A program made the translations under genes and the position numbers. The notes below the pieces were generated by a model. That model did no database searches and was not told where the DNA came from. It saw nothing but the letters and a program-made list of their open reading frames with translations. 64,000 bases of DNA from Streptococcus henryi DSM 19005 (GTDB lineage: Bacteria; Bacillota; Bacilli; Lactobacillales; Streptococcaceae), in contig NZ_AQYA01000034.1 of the NCBI RefSeq assembly GCF_000376985.1, positions 101,244 through 165,243 of the forward strand, read 5' to 3'. Shown here piece by piece: positions 34,720 through 44,193 of this stretch (its first letter is position 1; every line of letters begins with the position of its first letter).

Positions 34720-34756
34720 AAAAACTATCAAAGAGAAAATCTTCGATAGTTTTTTT
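34720..34756. terminator. bidirectional terminator
   Basis: AAAAACTATC (34720-34729) and GATAGTTTTTT (34745-34756) form the stem between the permease operon and the convergent ftsY. Confidence 0.85.
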
Positions 34757-34779
34757 AGTTGATTATGAAAAAATAAACC

Positions 34780-36279
34780 CTAAATAATACCTTCTAAGAG
34801 ACCTCGCATAAAGTCTTCTGAATTGAATTCACCAATGTCATCAATCTTCTCACCAAAACCGATGAATTTGACAGGAATATCTAGTTCCTGACGGATGGCT
34901 AAGACGACACCACCCTTGGCAGTTCCATCAATCTTAGTCAGGATTAAACCGGTAAGGGGTGTGATTTTTGAAAATTCCTTGGCTTGACTGAGGGCGTTCT
35001 GTCCAGTTGAGGCATCCAAGGCAAGCAGGGTTTCATGTGGTGCGTCAGGAAGGACGCGTTTGATAATGCGACCCATTTTTTCAAGCTCTGCCATAAGATT
35101 CTCTTTATTTTGCAAGCGACCTGCAGTATCAATCATGAGGATATCCACTTTTTCAGCGACAGCTTTTTCCATACCATCAAAAACAACAGACGCTGGGTCA
35201 GCTTTTTCTGGTCCAGTTACGACAGGAACATCGACACGGCGACCCCATTCAGCTAACTGAGCGACCGCACCTGCACGGAAGGTATCCGCAGCAACCAACA
35301 TGACTTTCTTACCAGCTTGTTTGTACTTGTAAGCAAGTTTTCCGATTGAAGTTGTTTTCCCGACACCGTTAACCCCGACAAAGAGCATAACTGTCAAGTC
35401 ATCCTGCATGTTGATGCGCTCATTGTAGACGCCATCTTTTTCGTAGATATCGACCAACTTTTCAATGATAACGCGTTTTAGATCATCTGCTTTTTTTGCT
35501 TTTTCAAGCTTAGCCTCATAACGAAGGTCCTCTGTCAACTGAGTAGCGACATTGACACCAACGTCTGACAAGATAAGCATCTCTTCCAACTCTTCAAAGA
35601 ATTCTTCGTCAACCGTACGGAAATTGGCTAAGAAAGCGTTGAGTCGAGCTCCAAAGCCTGTACGAGTCTTTTTAAGACTGCGGTTGTATTTTTCTTCTTT
35701 TGTTTCAAACGCTGGCGCTTCTGCTATTGTTTCTTCCTGAACTGGTTCGACCTGCTTAACTTCAGGCTTAACAAAAGTCCCGTCCTCAATTGATTTTTCA
35801 ATGGCAGCTCGTTTAGCATAATAATCAGCCATAAATGCTGACGCAGCAGCATTAGTCTCATTTTTTACTTCACTTGAACTTGTTTCTGGGGAAACAACCT
35901 CGTCACTGTTCAAGCTATCTTGAACAGAATCACTAGCATCAATAACTAGGTTATTGCTATCCAAATCTTTTTCATCAGAAATTGCAGGCTCAGCTGATTC
36001 AGCCAGACTACTTGCCCCAAAATCAGTTGCCGCACCTTGAATTTTTTCAAAGATGATATCGTCATCGCTTACCTCTGATTCGACAATTCGATTGATATTG
36101 TTAAATTCTTTTTCTTCAACAACCATATCAAAATCTTCATCCAGTGAGCCATAATTCTCAGCAGTTTCTAACTCATTAAGTGAATCAACTACTTCTTCTG
36201 TTTGCTCACCAATCTCTGGTGAGAATGAATCTTCCAATTCTTCTTTTTGTTTTCCGAATAAACGGTCAAATAATCCCAT
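34780..36279 (-). CDS. ftsY: Signal recognition particle receptor FtsY
   Basis: FtsY docks SRP-ribosome complexes at the membrane for co-translational insertion. The 499-residue protein has a long acidic N-terminal A domain (about 1-195, many Glu/Asp) and the NG GTPase domain with G1 GVNGVGKTTSIGKLA, DTAGRLQNKENLM and LTKIDGTAKGG. It lies last in the smc-HAD-HAD-ftsY direction, the usual streptococcal neighbourhood. The ribosome site is weak and the gene starts 31 bases after the HAD gene. Confidence 0.95.
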   Translation of the reverse strand: MGLFDRLFGKQKEELEDSFSPEIGEQTEEVVDSLNELETAENYGSLDEDFDMVVEEKEFNNINRIVESEVSDDDIIFEKIQGAATDFGASSLAESAEPAISDEKDLDSNNLVIDASDSVQDSLNSDEVVSPETSSSEVKNETNAAASAFMADYYAKRAAIEKSIEDGTFVKPEVKQVEPVQEETIAEAPAFETKEEKYNRSLKKTRTGFGARLNAFLANFRTVDEEFFEELEEMLILSDVGVNVATQLTEDLRYEAKLEKAKKADDLKRVIIEKLVDIYEKDGVYNERINMQDDLTVMLFVGVNGVGKTTSIGKLAYKYKQAGKKVMLVAADTFRAGAVAQLAEWGRRVDVPVVTGPEKADPASVVFDGMEKAVAEKVDILMIDTAGRLQNKENLMAELEKMGRIIKRVLPDAPHETLLALDASTGQNALSQAKEFSKITPLTGLILTKIDGTAKGGVVLAIRQELDIPVKFIGFGEKIDDIGEFNSEDFMRGLLEGII

Positions 36280-36310
36280 CTTATAAACCCAGTCGTTAAA
36301 ACGACCCTTT

Positions 36311-37129
36311 CTAATCTTGACTTAAAATATATTTCTGCACTGCTTCGGCAACGCCAGACTCATCATTGGTACGAGTTGTGACTGCGTTAGCTTTTTCTTT
36401 GGCAATAGCTACGCCATTAGCCATAGCAACACCCCAGCCAGCCCATTCTAGCATACTAAGGTCATTTTCCTCATCTCCCATAGCCATTACTTCTTCTTGT
36501 TTAATGCCAAGGTGCTTGATTAGCAAATCCAATCCAAAAGCTTTATGAACACCTTTGGGCATCATTTCAAGAATAATCTCACGTGATTTAAAGACTTCAA
36601 ATTGGTCATATAATTCACTAGGAAGTTTGGTAATTTGTTGATCGAGAAAATCTTCGTCAATTACAACTACAACCTTATTATAAACGATATCTTCAGGAAT
36701 TTCTTCAAATGTTGGAACCTGAACGAAATCTAGCATCGGGTTAGCCTGATGATAGAGGGAGTGATTGCCTCTACTTGGGAGGCTGTATACAATCCCTTCA
36801 CTAAGGACATCCATAGGAAGTGCAAGGGGTTCAATGATATCATAAATTGTTCGCAACTCTTCCCTAGTCATAACATTTTTATCTAAAATGTCACCATTAT
36901 TGCGCTGAACAAGCCCCCCATTGAAGGTGATACTATAATGTTCTTCGTTATAAAGGTCCAAGTCTTCTAAAACATTTTTAATGGCAATCAAAGGACGGCC
37001 CGTAGTAATGACAACATGGACTCCTCTTTCTTCAGCAGCTTTCAAGGCTTTTCGGTTCTCACTCGTTACTTTTTTATCTTTTGTAAAAAGCGTTCCATCC
37101 ATATCTAGTGCAAGTAACTTAATTGCCAT
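36311..37129 (-). CDS. Cof-type HAD-IIB phosphatase (1)
   Basis: The 272-residue protein has HAD motif I LDMDGTLFTKDKK, motif II VITTGRPL, a type IIB cap, and motif IV GDEENDLSMLEWAGWGVAMANG. These phosphatases act on sugar phosphates or flavin and vitamin precursors; the substrate here is unknown. It starts one base after the stop codon of a second HAD gene, so the pair is co-transcribed, and ftsY follows. Confidence 0.9.
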   Translation of the reverse strand: MAIKLLALDMDGTLFTKDKKVTSENRKALKAAEERGVHVVITTGRPLIAIKNVLEDLDLYNEEHYSITFNGGLVQRNNGDILDKNVMTREELRTIYDIIEPLALPMDVLSEGIVYSLPSRGNHSLYHQANPMLDFVQVPTFEEIPEDIVYNKVVVVIDEDFLDQQITKLPSELYDQFEVFKSREIILEMMPKGVHKAFGLDLLIKHLGIKQEEVMAMGDEENDLSMLEWAGWGVAMANGVAIAKEKANAVTTRTNDESGVAEAVQKYILSQD

Positions 37130-37130
37130 C

Positions 37131-37928
37131 TTATTTAACCATTCCTTCCATATAAGCCATCACCGACTCCTCGTGACAAGGTCCGATAATTTGTTGAGAG
37201 ATTGCTTTTATTTCATCTCTTGCATTTTCGGTGGCAATAGCTGTGCCTGCATATTCAAGCATTTCAAAATCATTTAAGTTGTCTCCAAAGGCTATAATTT
37301 CAGATTGACTGATGCCAAAATGCTTACAGATTTCTGCTATTCCTGTACTCTTGTCGACATCTCTTAAAATAATATCTATTGATTTGAAGCCAGTTGTCAC
37401 TGCTTGAACATAGGGGATTTTTTGATTAACCCAGGCTTCTCCTTCTCTCACTGTCTCTTCAGCAAAGTTTGCTGTTAATTTGAAAATCTTATCACTCAGA
37501 TTATCAAAATCAGGAACACGCTGAACATTCTCATAATAATGACTGATAAAATCCACATAGTCCTTACTAGACTTGTTATGGACGTAGGCACCTTTTTCAC
37601 CTGATAAAAGAAAATCATAATCAGCCATATAAGGAATACCAAGTAAGGTTTTTGAAATATCCAAATATTGATCAGAAGATAAATTAGCCTCAAAGATGAT
37701 GTCATCACCAACCTTTACCACATTCCCATTTTCAGCAATAAAAATGATTCTATCCGCAAAATCTTCAAACATTTTTGTCAAAGCTAAAAGTGATCTCCCG
37801 CTAGCAACTGCAAATCTAATACCTAGATCATCAAATCTATCTAAGACAGCTTCAAGACGGCTAGCATTGTACTGTCCATTGCCATCCAAAAAAGTTCCGT
37901 CCATATCCGTTGCTACTAATTTTATCAT
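37131..37928 (-). CDS. Cof-type HAD-IIB phosphatase (2)
   Basis: The 265-residue protein has VATDMDGTFLDGNGQYN, FAVASGRSLLAL and GDNLNDFEMLEYAGTAIATENA, the same HAD-IIB motifs as its neighbour with moderate similarity. The ATG at 37928 is preferred because AGGGG lies seven bases upstream; one at 37934 is too close. It is first of the HAD-HAD-ftsY run. Confidence 0.88.
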   Translation of the reverse strand: MIKLVATDMDGTFLDGNGQYNASRLEAVLDRFDDLGIRFAVASGRSLLALTKMFEDFADRIIFIAENGNVVKVGDDIIFEANLSSDQYLDISKTLLGIPYMADYDFLLSGEKGAYVHNKSSKDYVDFISHYYENVQRVPDFDNLSDKIFKLTANFAEETVREGEAWVNQKIPYVQAVTTGFKSIDIILRDVDKSTGIAEICKHFGISQSEIIAFGDNLNDFEMLEYAGTAIATENARDEIKAISQQIIGPCHEESVMAYMEGMVK

Positions 37929-38095
37929 CGTCATACCCCTAAATGTTTACGTATTTATATTGTATCAAATTTTAAGAAACTTTTGGGAAATTCCAAAGGA
38001 AATCTGAAAGCATATTTAAAGCTTTTTCTAAAGATTTTTCTAAAAACACAAAATTTTTTTCGAATTACTATATTGAATACAAAAAGGAGTTTACT

Positions 38096-38944
38096 ATGAA
38101 AAAAACATCAGCTATCGCACTTACATCTAGTCTCGTCTTACTTTTGTCTACTGGCAGCTATTTTGCTCTAAAAGACAGGGACACTAATCCTATTCCTAAC
38201 CGAGTAACTACTAAAAACTCAAGCTCAAAGATTGATCGTAATCCCAAAGATTTGGAGTCAAAAACTCTACCTTCAACATCGACTACTCCTACACAAGCAA
38301 CCCCCTCACTCCGTGCAGATCTTCTAGCTAAACCTGTTGAACAGAAAGTAACCGATGATCATGTTAATGAAGGGCAGTCAATTCTAAACAAACGCCAAAT
38401 TAGTAACCAATCAAGTCAATTCAATTTCTACAATCTATCGATGGGAGACTTTTCAAGTCTATCAGGAACTTGGTCTGACGCCAATGGGTATACCTTTGAA
38501 TTTAGCCCTCAGGGATTAGTTAGCATTGATGGAAAACTAACAATGTCACCAATTAACTATGATGCCAATGGCGAAGCAGTTTCCTATGTCGATGTTCTTG
38601 AAGGACAAGGTAGCGGTGGTTTCGTCTTGTATTTTTATCCCGCAGGTCTAGAAATCCCTACTTGGCATTTTGGAATTACAAAGTCAGACCCCTCAGACTT
38701 TGGTCGCGACCGCTTATTTGCCAGCCAAACTAACCGCTTTGACTTTGAATCAACAAGTCAATTTGTCAATTCTGTTTTCTACAAAGTTTCTGACCTCTAC
38801 ACCCAGGTTCAAGCAGAAGACAAAATTACAGAAGATACTGACGTGATTGAGGAAGAAATCAAGCAGGAAATCGAGGAAAAAAGCCAGGGAGAAGCCTCTG
38901 ACTCAATTAGTGAAGGGCATTCTGAAACCAAAACTGGTGAATAA
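38096..38944 (+). CDS. Secreted DUF6287-like protein
   Basis: The 282-residue protein has an N-terminal signal or anchor (MKKTSAIALTSSLVLLLSTGSYFAL, no lipobox Cys), a Ser/Thr-rich linker (about 40-85), and a central domain with LSMGDFSSLSGTWSDANGYTFEF. That xGDFSSLxGTWxxxxG pattern is the DUF6287 hallmark in streptococcal surface proteins. The C-terminal 40 residues are acidic and helical. It reads opposite to the smc and HAD genes on either side and interrupts their usual adjacency. AAAGGAG precedes the ATG. Function is unknown. Confidence 0.78.
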   Translation: MKKTSAIALTSSLVLLLSTGSYFALKDRDTNPIPNRVTTKNSSSKIDRNPKDLESKTLPSTSTTPTQATPSLRADLLAKPVEQKVTDDHVNEGQSILNKRQISNQSSQFNFYNLSMGDFSSLSGTWSDANGYTFEFSPQGLVSIDGKLTMSPINYDANGEAVSYVDVLEGQGSGGFVLYFYPAGLEIPTWHFGITKSDPSDFGRDRLFASQTNRFDFESTSQFVNSVFYKVSDLYTQVQAEDKITEDTDVIEEEIKQEIEEKSQGEASDSISEGHSETKTGE

Positions 38945-38949
38945 CAAAC

Positions 38950-38975
38950 AATCCCAGCTCATTTGAACTGGGATT
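38950..38975. terminator. convergent terminator (DUF6287-like gene and smc)
   Basis: AATCCCAG (38950-38957) and CTGGGATT (38968-38975) form an 8-base stem. The T tracts on both sides are weak. Confidence 0.6.
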
Positions 38976-38992
38976 ATTCTATATCATGTGGA

Positions 38993-41900
38993 TTAATTGA
39001 CTAAACTTTCAGCATCTTTGAGTTTAACAGATACAATCTTAGAAACACCAGATTCCTGCATGGTAACACCATAAATGCTATCTGCGGCAGCCATTGTCCC
39101 CTTGCGGTGAGTAACAACAATAAATTGACTAGACTTATCAAAACGATTGAGGTAATCCCCAAAACGTTTGACATTGGCCTCATCAAGCGCAGCCTCAACT
39201 TCGTCAAGTATCACAAAAGGAATCGTTTTGACGCGGATAATGGCAAATAGCAGAGCAAGTGCTGAGAGTGCCTTCTCTCCACCAGACATAAGGTTAAGAG
39301 ATTGAATCTTCTTACCAGGAGGTTGCACTGAAATCTCAACACCTGCATTAAGCAAGTCACCTTCTGTTAAATAAAGATCAGCTGACCCTCCACCAAACAT
39401 CTGAGTAAAAGTTAGTTTAAAACTTTCTCTAATAGCTTCAAAAGTAACTCTAAAGCGAGATTTAACTTCTTCGTCCATATCATTGATTGTCTCAAGAAGA
39501 AGATTTTTGGCATGGACAAGATCTTCCTTCTGACCATTAAGGAAAATCAAACGGTCGTTAACTTCATCATATTGTTCAATAGCCTCCAGATTTACTGGTC
39601 CTAGTGCTCTTATTTGACGACGTAAATTCTGTAATTCTTGTCTTGATTCAAGAATATCTTCCAAGATATTAGCTATTTCCTCTGCTTCTTCAAATGTTAC
39701 GCTATAGTCCTCTGATAACAATCTAGAATGGTCACGTAAACGATCTGATAACTTATCTATTTCAGCTTCATGCTGAGCCTGTTGACGAATAAGGCTTTCA
39801 TTCTGCTGACTAGCCTTCTGTACTTGTTCTGTAACATCATCCAAAGCAGCTTCACAATCTTCTAATTCAAAACGTAATTGGATTAGACGCTCTTCATCTG
39901 CAGATTTACGGCTGATTGCTTCATCCAATTGTTTTTCAAGTGTTGGAAGTTCTTGTATTGGAAGGTTCTCAGCTTGAGCAATAAGAAGTTCTTCTAGCTG
40001 GCCTATTTCAGTTTTAGTTTGTGATAAGTTAATTTCTAAACGAGTTTGATTGCTATGTTCAAACTTCTTCTCACTGAGGAGATCACGTTCCTGCAATTTA
40101 GCCTGAGAGAGTTGATTGTTTAATTCTGTGACTTTAAGGTTAATTGAATCCTTATCGGCCTTAATTTTATCAATTTCAGCTGTCACCTTTTCCTTTTGAA
40201 CACCAATCTGTTCAAGTTGGTTTTCCAAAGCATTCCTTCGACTATCAAAGTCTGAGCTATCAGCACTGCTACTGCTTGCTTTCAGTCCTTGATAAACTTT
40301 TGTCAAATCTGTTAAACGGTCAGCAATTTGCTGATACTCAAGCTCTGCCTTTTGCTCAGCCAAGCCTGCAGACTCACCCTGATTTTTCAGGCTTTCCAGT
40401 TGACTTTGCTGCTCTTTCAACCTTTCTTGAAGAGAAGATACCTCAACTTCTTGCTGACGTAAGTCTTGTCTCGCTTTTTCAAGTTCTACATTAATAGAAT
40501 CTAGCTCAGGCTTGATAAAGGTAGTATTATTTTGACGATTAGCACCACCAGAGAAAGAGCCGCCAGGGCGAAGTTCTGTACCATCCAAAGTTACCAATCG
40601 AACTTGATAATTAAGAGCACGCGCAGCTTTATTGGCATTGTCAATCGTATCAAAAATAGCTGTCACACCAAGAAGATTTTTAAAAATTGACTCTAGTCGG
40701 GGCTCAAAACTCACTAAATCACTAGCAAGACCAAGAAAACCAGGACTTGTTTCTAATTTAGACTGGTTTTGACTTGATAGTTGACGAGCTTTTATCGTTG
40801 TTAATGGTAAGAATGTAGCACGCCCCTGACGATTTTGCTTTAGGTAAGCAATTGAGCGTTTAGCAGCAGCTTCATCTTCTACAATGACATGCTGAGCGCT
40901 TCCGCCCAAAGCAATTTCTAGGGCAGTTTGATAGTTGCGATCAAAAGTTAAATGTTCACTTACAGCACCGATAAGGCCACCGATTTGTTGACTGGCCTGT
41001 AAGACAGATTTTACACCGACATAAAAATTGCTATGACTTTTAAGAATCGCTTCCAAACTATTCTTTCGAGCCTCTTTTGATTTGATATCATCCATGACAT
41101 CAAACATCTTAGTCTGCTGAGTTTGATAGCTTTCTTCACTTTGCCTTACTTCATGATAAAGGTTTTGATAGTCTTGACGGAGTTTAATTAAATCAGCCTT
41201 TGCTGACTCATATTTTTCAAGAGCTTCTTGCCCCGAATATTTAAGTGAGTTAAGCTGCTCTTCCAAGTTAACAAGCTCTGCGGTTTGATTCTCAGACAGT
41301 TGCTTTTGATTTTCCATTTCAGAAATCAACATCGTCAAGTTATTGGAAAGCTCCGCTTCTTTTTGCATGAGAGAAACAAATTCTTCTCGAAGATTCTCAA
41401 TAATTTGATCTGGATCGGTAGAAAAGAGAGCAAGTTCCTCTTCAATTTTTAGGATTTTCTCTTGAGTTTGAGAAAGCCTTTGCTCCATCTGGACAAGGTT
41501 CTGTCGCTTAGTCTCTAATTCAAGTTCGAGTTCTTCTTTTTGATTTATTAAATCTTGCAGACGACGTTTTGCTTCCTGTTTTTTCTCCTCAGATTGACTA
41601 GATTGCAAACGAATCACATCAATTTTTCCTTCAGTTTCAGAAATCAAACGTGTTAAATCAACCAAAGTCCCTTGCTTTTTAGCAATTTCCTCAGATAAAC
41701 TATGTCGCTTGTCCTTTAATTTTTGATTTTTTTCCTCTAAACGTTGACGTTGCTCATAATAAGTCGACAATTGTTCTTTAACACTTGCTAAATCATCATT
41801 TTCTTTAGATAATTTTGATTTATCATTTCGAATATCTTCAACAAGAATATCTAACTGCAATTGTTTGCGCTTATCTTCCAAAACTAAGAACTCTTTAGCA

Positions 41901-42532
41901 GTCTGAGCTTGTTTTTCCAGAGGCTTAACTTGCATTTCTAATTCGTAGATAATATCATCTAAACGATCCAAATTGTCTTGAGTCTGATTGAGTTTTGTCT
42001 GAGTTTCTTTTTTCCGTGTTTTATATTTCAGAACACCAGCTGCTTCTTCAAAAATAGCACGGCGCTCTTCAGGTTTGCTATTAAAAATTTCCTCAACACG
42101 ACCTTGGGAAATAATGGAGAATGAATCACGACCTAGACCAGTATCTAAAAATAAATCATGAATATCACGAAGACGAACTTTTTTACCATCAATGAGATAA
42201 TCACTGTCACCATTACGATAAATGTGGCGTTCAACTCGAATTTCTTCTTTGGCATCTTTGATAAATCCGTCACTATTATCCAAAGTCACAATGACCTGTG
42301 CAAAGTTCAATGCTTTTCGACTTTCAGTACCCGAAAAAATGACATCTGGCATCTTGCCACCACGAAGACTCTTCGCAGAAGACTCACCCAAAGCCCATCT
42401 CAGACTTTCAGTAATATTAGATTTCCCAGAACCATTAGGTCCTACAACCGCCGTGACACCTTTATCAAATTCAATTTTTGTTTTATCTGCAAAGGACTTA
42501 AAGCCTTGCATTTCAATTTTTTTTAAAAACAT
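38993..42532 (-). CDS. smc: Chromosome partition protein SMC
   Basis: SMC is the ATPase of condensin (with ScpA and ScpB, encoded elsewhere) that compacts and segregates the chromosome. The 1179-residue protein has Walker A GPNGSGKSN, a long coiled coil, the hinge (about 510-660, with GLIGAVSEHL and GGSFSGGANRQNNTTF), a second coil, and the C-terminal signature LMSGGEKALSALALLFAI with Walker B PFVILDEVEAALDEANV. Length is usual. It follows rnc by 41 bases on the same strand. Confidence 0.96.
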   Translation of the reverse strand: MFLKKIEMQGFKSFADKTKIEFDKGVTAVVGPNGSGKSNITESLRWALGESSAKSLRGGKMPDVIFSGTESRKALNFAQVIVTLDNSDGFIKDAKEEIRVERHIYRNGDSDYLIDGKKVRLRDIHDLFLDTGLGRDSFSIISQGRVEEIFNSKPEERRAIFEEAAGVLKYKTRKKETQTKLNQTQDNLDRLDDIIYELEMQVKPLEKQAQTAKEFLVLEDKRKQLQLDILVEDIRNDKSKLSKENDDLASVKEQLSTYYEQRQRLEEKNQKLKDKRHSLSEEIAKKQGTLVDLTRLISETEGKIDVIRLQSSQSEEKKQEAKRRLQDLINQKEELELELETKRQNLVQMEQRLSQTQEKILKIEEELALFSTDPDQIIENLREEFVSLMQKEAELSNNLTMLISEMENQKQLSENQTAELVNLEEQLNSLKYSGQEALEKYESAKADLIKLRQDYQNLYHEVRQSEESYQTQQTKMFDVMDDIKSKEARKNSLEAILKSHSNFYVGVKSVLQASQQIGGLIGAVSEHLTFDRNYQTALEIALGGSAQHVIVEDEAAAKRSIAYLKQNRQGRATFLPLTTIKARQLSSQNQSKLETSPGFLGLASDLVSFEPRLESIFKNLLGVTAIFDTIDNANKAARALNYQVRLVTLDGTELRPGGSFSGGANRQNNTTFIKPELDSINVELEKARQDLRQQEVEVSSLQERLKEQQSQLESLKNQGESAGLAEQKAELEYQQIADRLTDLTKVYQGLKASSSSADSSDFDSRRNALENQLEQIGVQKEKVTAEIDKIKADKDSINLKVTELNNQLSQAKLQERDLLSEKKFEHSNQTRLEINLSQTKTEIGQLEELLIAQAENLPIQELPTLEKQLDEAISRKSADEERLIQLRFELEDCEAALDDVTEQVQKASQQNESLIRQQAQHEAEIDKLSDRLRDHSRLLSEDYSVTFEEAEEIANILEDILESRQELQNLRRQIRALGPVNLEAIEQYDEVNDRLIFLNGQKEDLVHAKNLLLETINDMDEEVKSRFRVTFEAIRESFKLTFTQMFGGGSADLYLTEGDLLNAGVEISVQPPGKKIQSLNLMSGGEKALSALALLFAIIRVKTIPFVILDEVEAALDEANVKRFGDYLNRFDKSSQFIVVTHRKGTMAAADSIYGVTMQESGVSKIVSVKLKDAESLVN

Positions 42533-42573
42533 AGGTAAGCATAAAGAACTACTGTTACCAGTCTAGCTCCTAC

Positions 42574-43281
42574 TTATTGTCCTTTCCCTTTCATTTTTTG
42601 AAACACCTCAAGTGCCTTTTGCGCAGCAGCTTGCTCGGCTAATTTTTTTGACTTTCCAATCCCATTGCTGATTTCTTCACCATTCACAAAAACTGTCATT
42701 TCAAAAGTTTTTGCATGGGCTGGTCCTGTCTCACTTGTTACCTTATAATCAATTGATACATCACCTTTAGTCTGCAGTAACTCCTGTAATGTCGTTTTAT
42801 AGTCCTTTACTCTCTCAAAATTACCTTCTTCAACCTTAGGTATCATAACTTGATTGAGAAATTTTTCAACACTTTCAACACCTTTGTCTAATAGCAGAGC
42901 TCCGAGAAAGGCTTCAAAAAGATCTCCAAGAATTGTATCACGATCACGTCCACCAGACTTCTCTTCTCCCTTGCCGAGACGAATGTAATCATCAAAACCA
43001 CACTGTCTAGAAAAGCCTGCCAATGATTCCTCACGAACAATTGCAGATCGCATTTTTGACAGATCTCCCTCAGGTTTCTTAGGGTATTTCTTAAACAGAT
43101 ATTTCGAAATTAATAATTGAAGAACCGCGTCTCCTAAAAATTCCAAACGTTCATTATGTGAAATGTTTAGGAGGCGATGTTCATTGGCATATGAAGTATG
43201 TGTGAAGGCAGTTTCTAGCAAAGAAATGTCATTAAAAACAATGCCAAATTCACTCTGTAGTTTACTTTCTAAAGTTAACAT
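42574..43281 (-). CDS. rnc: Ribonuclease III
   Basis: RNase III cuts double-stranded RNA in rRNA maturation and mRNA decay. The 235-residue protein has the signature [22 protein letters not shown], downstream acidic residues ([14 protein letters not shown]), and a C-terminal double-stranded RNA-binding domain ([31 protein letters not shown]...[10 protein letters not shown]). The start at 43281 ([13 protein letters not shown]) has AAAGGA upstream. smc follows in the conserved order. Confidence 0.95.
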   Translation of the reverse strand: MLTLESKLQSEFGIVFNDISLLETAFTHTSYANEHRLLNISHNERLEFLGDAVLQLLISKYLFKKYPKKPEGDLSKMRSAIVREESLAGFSRQCGFDDYIRLGKGEEKSGGRDRDTILGDLFEAFLGALLLDKGVESVEKFLNQVMIPKVEEGNFERVKDYKTTLQELLQTKGDVSIDYKVTSETGPAHAKTFEMTVFVNGEEISNGIGKSKKLAEQAAAQKALEVFQKMKGKGQ

Positions 43282-43463
43282 AAAAAATCCTTTCAAAATT
43301 ACTTGTGTCACTTATCCAGACACAACTCATTATATTTTACCATAATTCTAGAAAATGGTTGCAGAAAAAGCAAGGAGTATAATGAACCTAGACAAAAAAC
43401 TCATTTTTTATTGAAAAAACTTAAAAAATAAGAAATAATTCTAACCAAAACCACTAAGGAAGT

Positions 43464-43492
43464 TTGCATTTTTCTTCAGAAAGCGTTATCAT
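43464..43492 (+). promoter_or_regulatory. FMN reductase promoter with cre site (CcpA)
   Basis: TTGCAT (43464-43469), N17 and TATCAT (43487-43492) form a promoter. AGAAAGCGTTATCA (43478-43491) matches the cre consensus TGNAANCGNTNNCA at every fixed base except the first, and overlaps the -10. This predicts repression by CcpA during sugar excess. Confidence 0.6.
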
Positions 43493-43568
43493 ATTATTGC
43501 AAATCATTTGCCAGAATTTTTTCTGTCAAATCGACAATATATCACTCCTTTAGAAAAGAGGTACCAAA

Positions 43569-44171
43569 ATGAAACTCATTGGACTAGTTGGAACTAACTC
43601 CACTAAGTCAACTAATCGCCAGCTTCTTCAGTATATGCAAAATCACTTTGCAGACAAAGCTGAAATTGAGCTCGTTGAAATAAAAGATCTCCCTGTTTTT
43701 AATAAACCAACTAATAAGAAAGTTCCTGAAATTGTTTTAGAAATTGCAGAGAAAATTACAAATGCTGATGGACTTATCATCGGTACACCAGAATACGACC
43801 ACTCTATTCCTGCAGTTTTAATGAATGCATTAGCTTGGCTTTCTTATGGAATATATCCATTACTCAATAAACCTGTTATGATTACAGGAGCTTCATTTGG
43901 AACCTTGGGGTCATCTCGTGCGCAACTACAGTTACGACAAATTCTTAATGCTCCAGAATTGAAGGCTAATGTTTTACCTGACGAATTTTTACTTTCTCAT
44001 TCTCTTCAAGCATTTGATAAAGATGGAAATTTGGTAGATCTTGAAATCATCCAAAAATTAGATGCAATCTTTGATGACTTCCGCCTTTTCGTCAAAATCA
44101 CTAATAAATTGTCAAATGCCAAGGAATTATTGCACAAAGAGGCAGAAAACTTTAATTGGGAAAGTCTATAA
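43569..44171 (+). CDS. NAD(P)H-dependent FMN reductase-family protein
   Basis: The 200-residue flavodoxin-like protein has IGLVGTNSTKSTNRQLLQYM (phosphate-binding loop), the family motif GTPEYDHSIPAVLMNALAWLS and ITGASFGTLGSSRAQLQLRQIL. Members reduce FMN or quinones and azo dyes with NAD(P)H. The neighbouring larger gene is a paralogue of it over the first 190 residues. The two probably form an operon, 22 bases apart, behind a cre site. Confidence 0.88.
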   Translation: MKLIGLVGTNSTKSTNRQLLQYMQNHFADKAEIELVEIKDLPVFNKPTNKKVPEIVLEIAEKITNADGLIIGTPEYDHSIPAVLMNALAWLSYGIYPLLNKPVMITGASFGTLGSSRAQLQLRQILNAPELKANVLPDEFLLSHSLQAFDKDGNLVDLEIIQKLDAIFDDFRLFVKITNKLSNAKELLHKEAENFNWESL

Positions 44172-44193
44172 AATCTAGGAAAGGGTATTAGTA

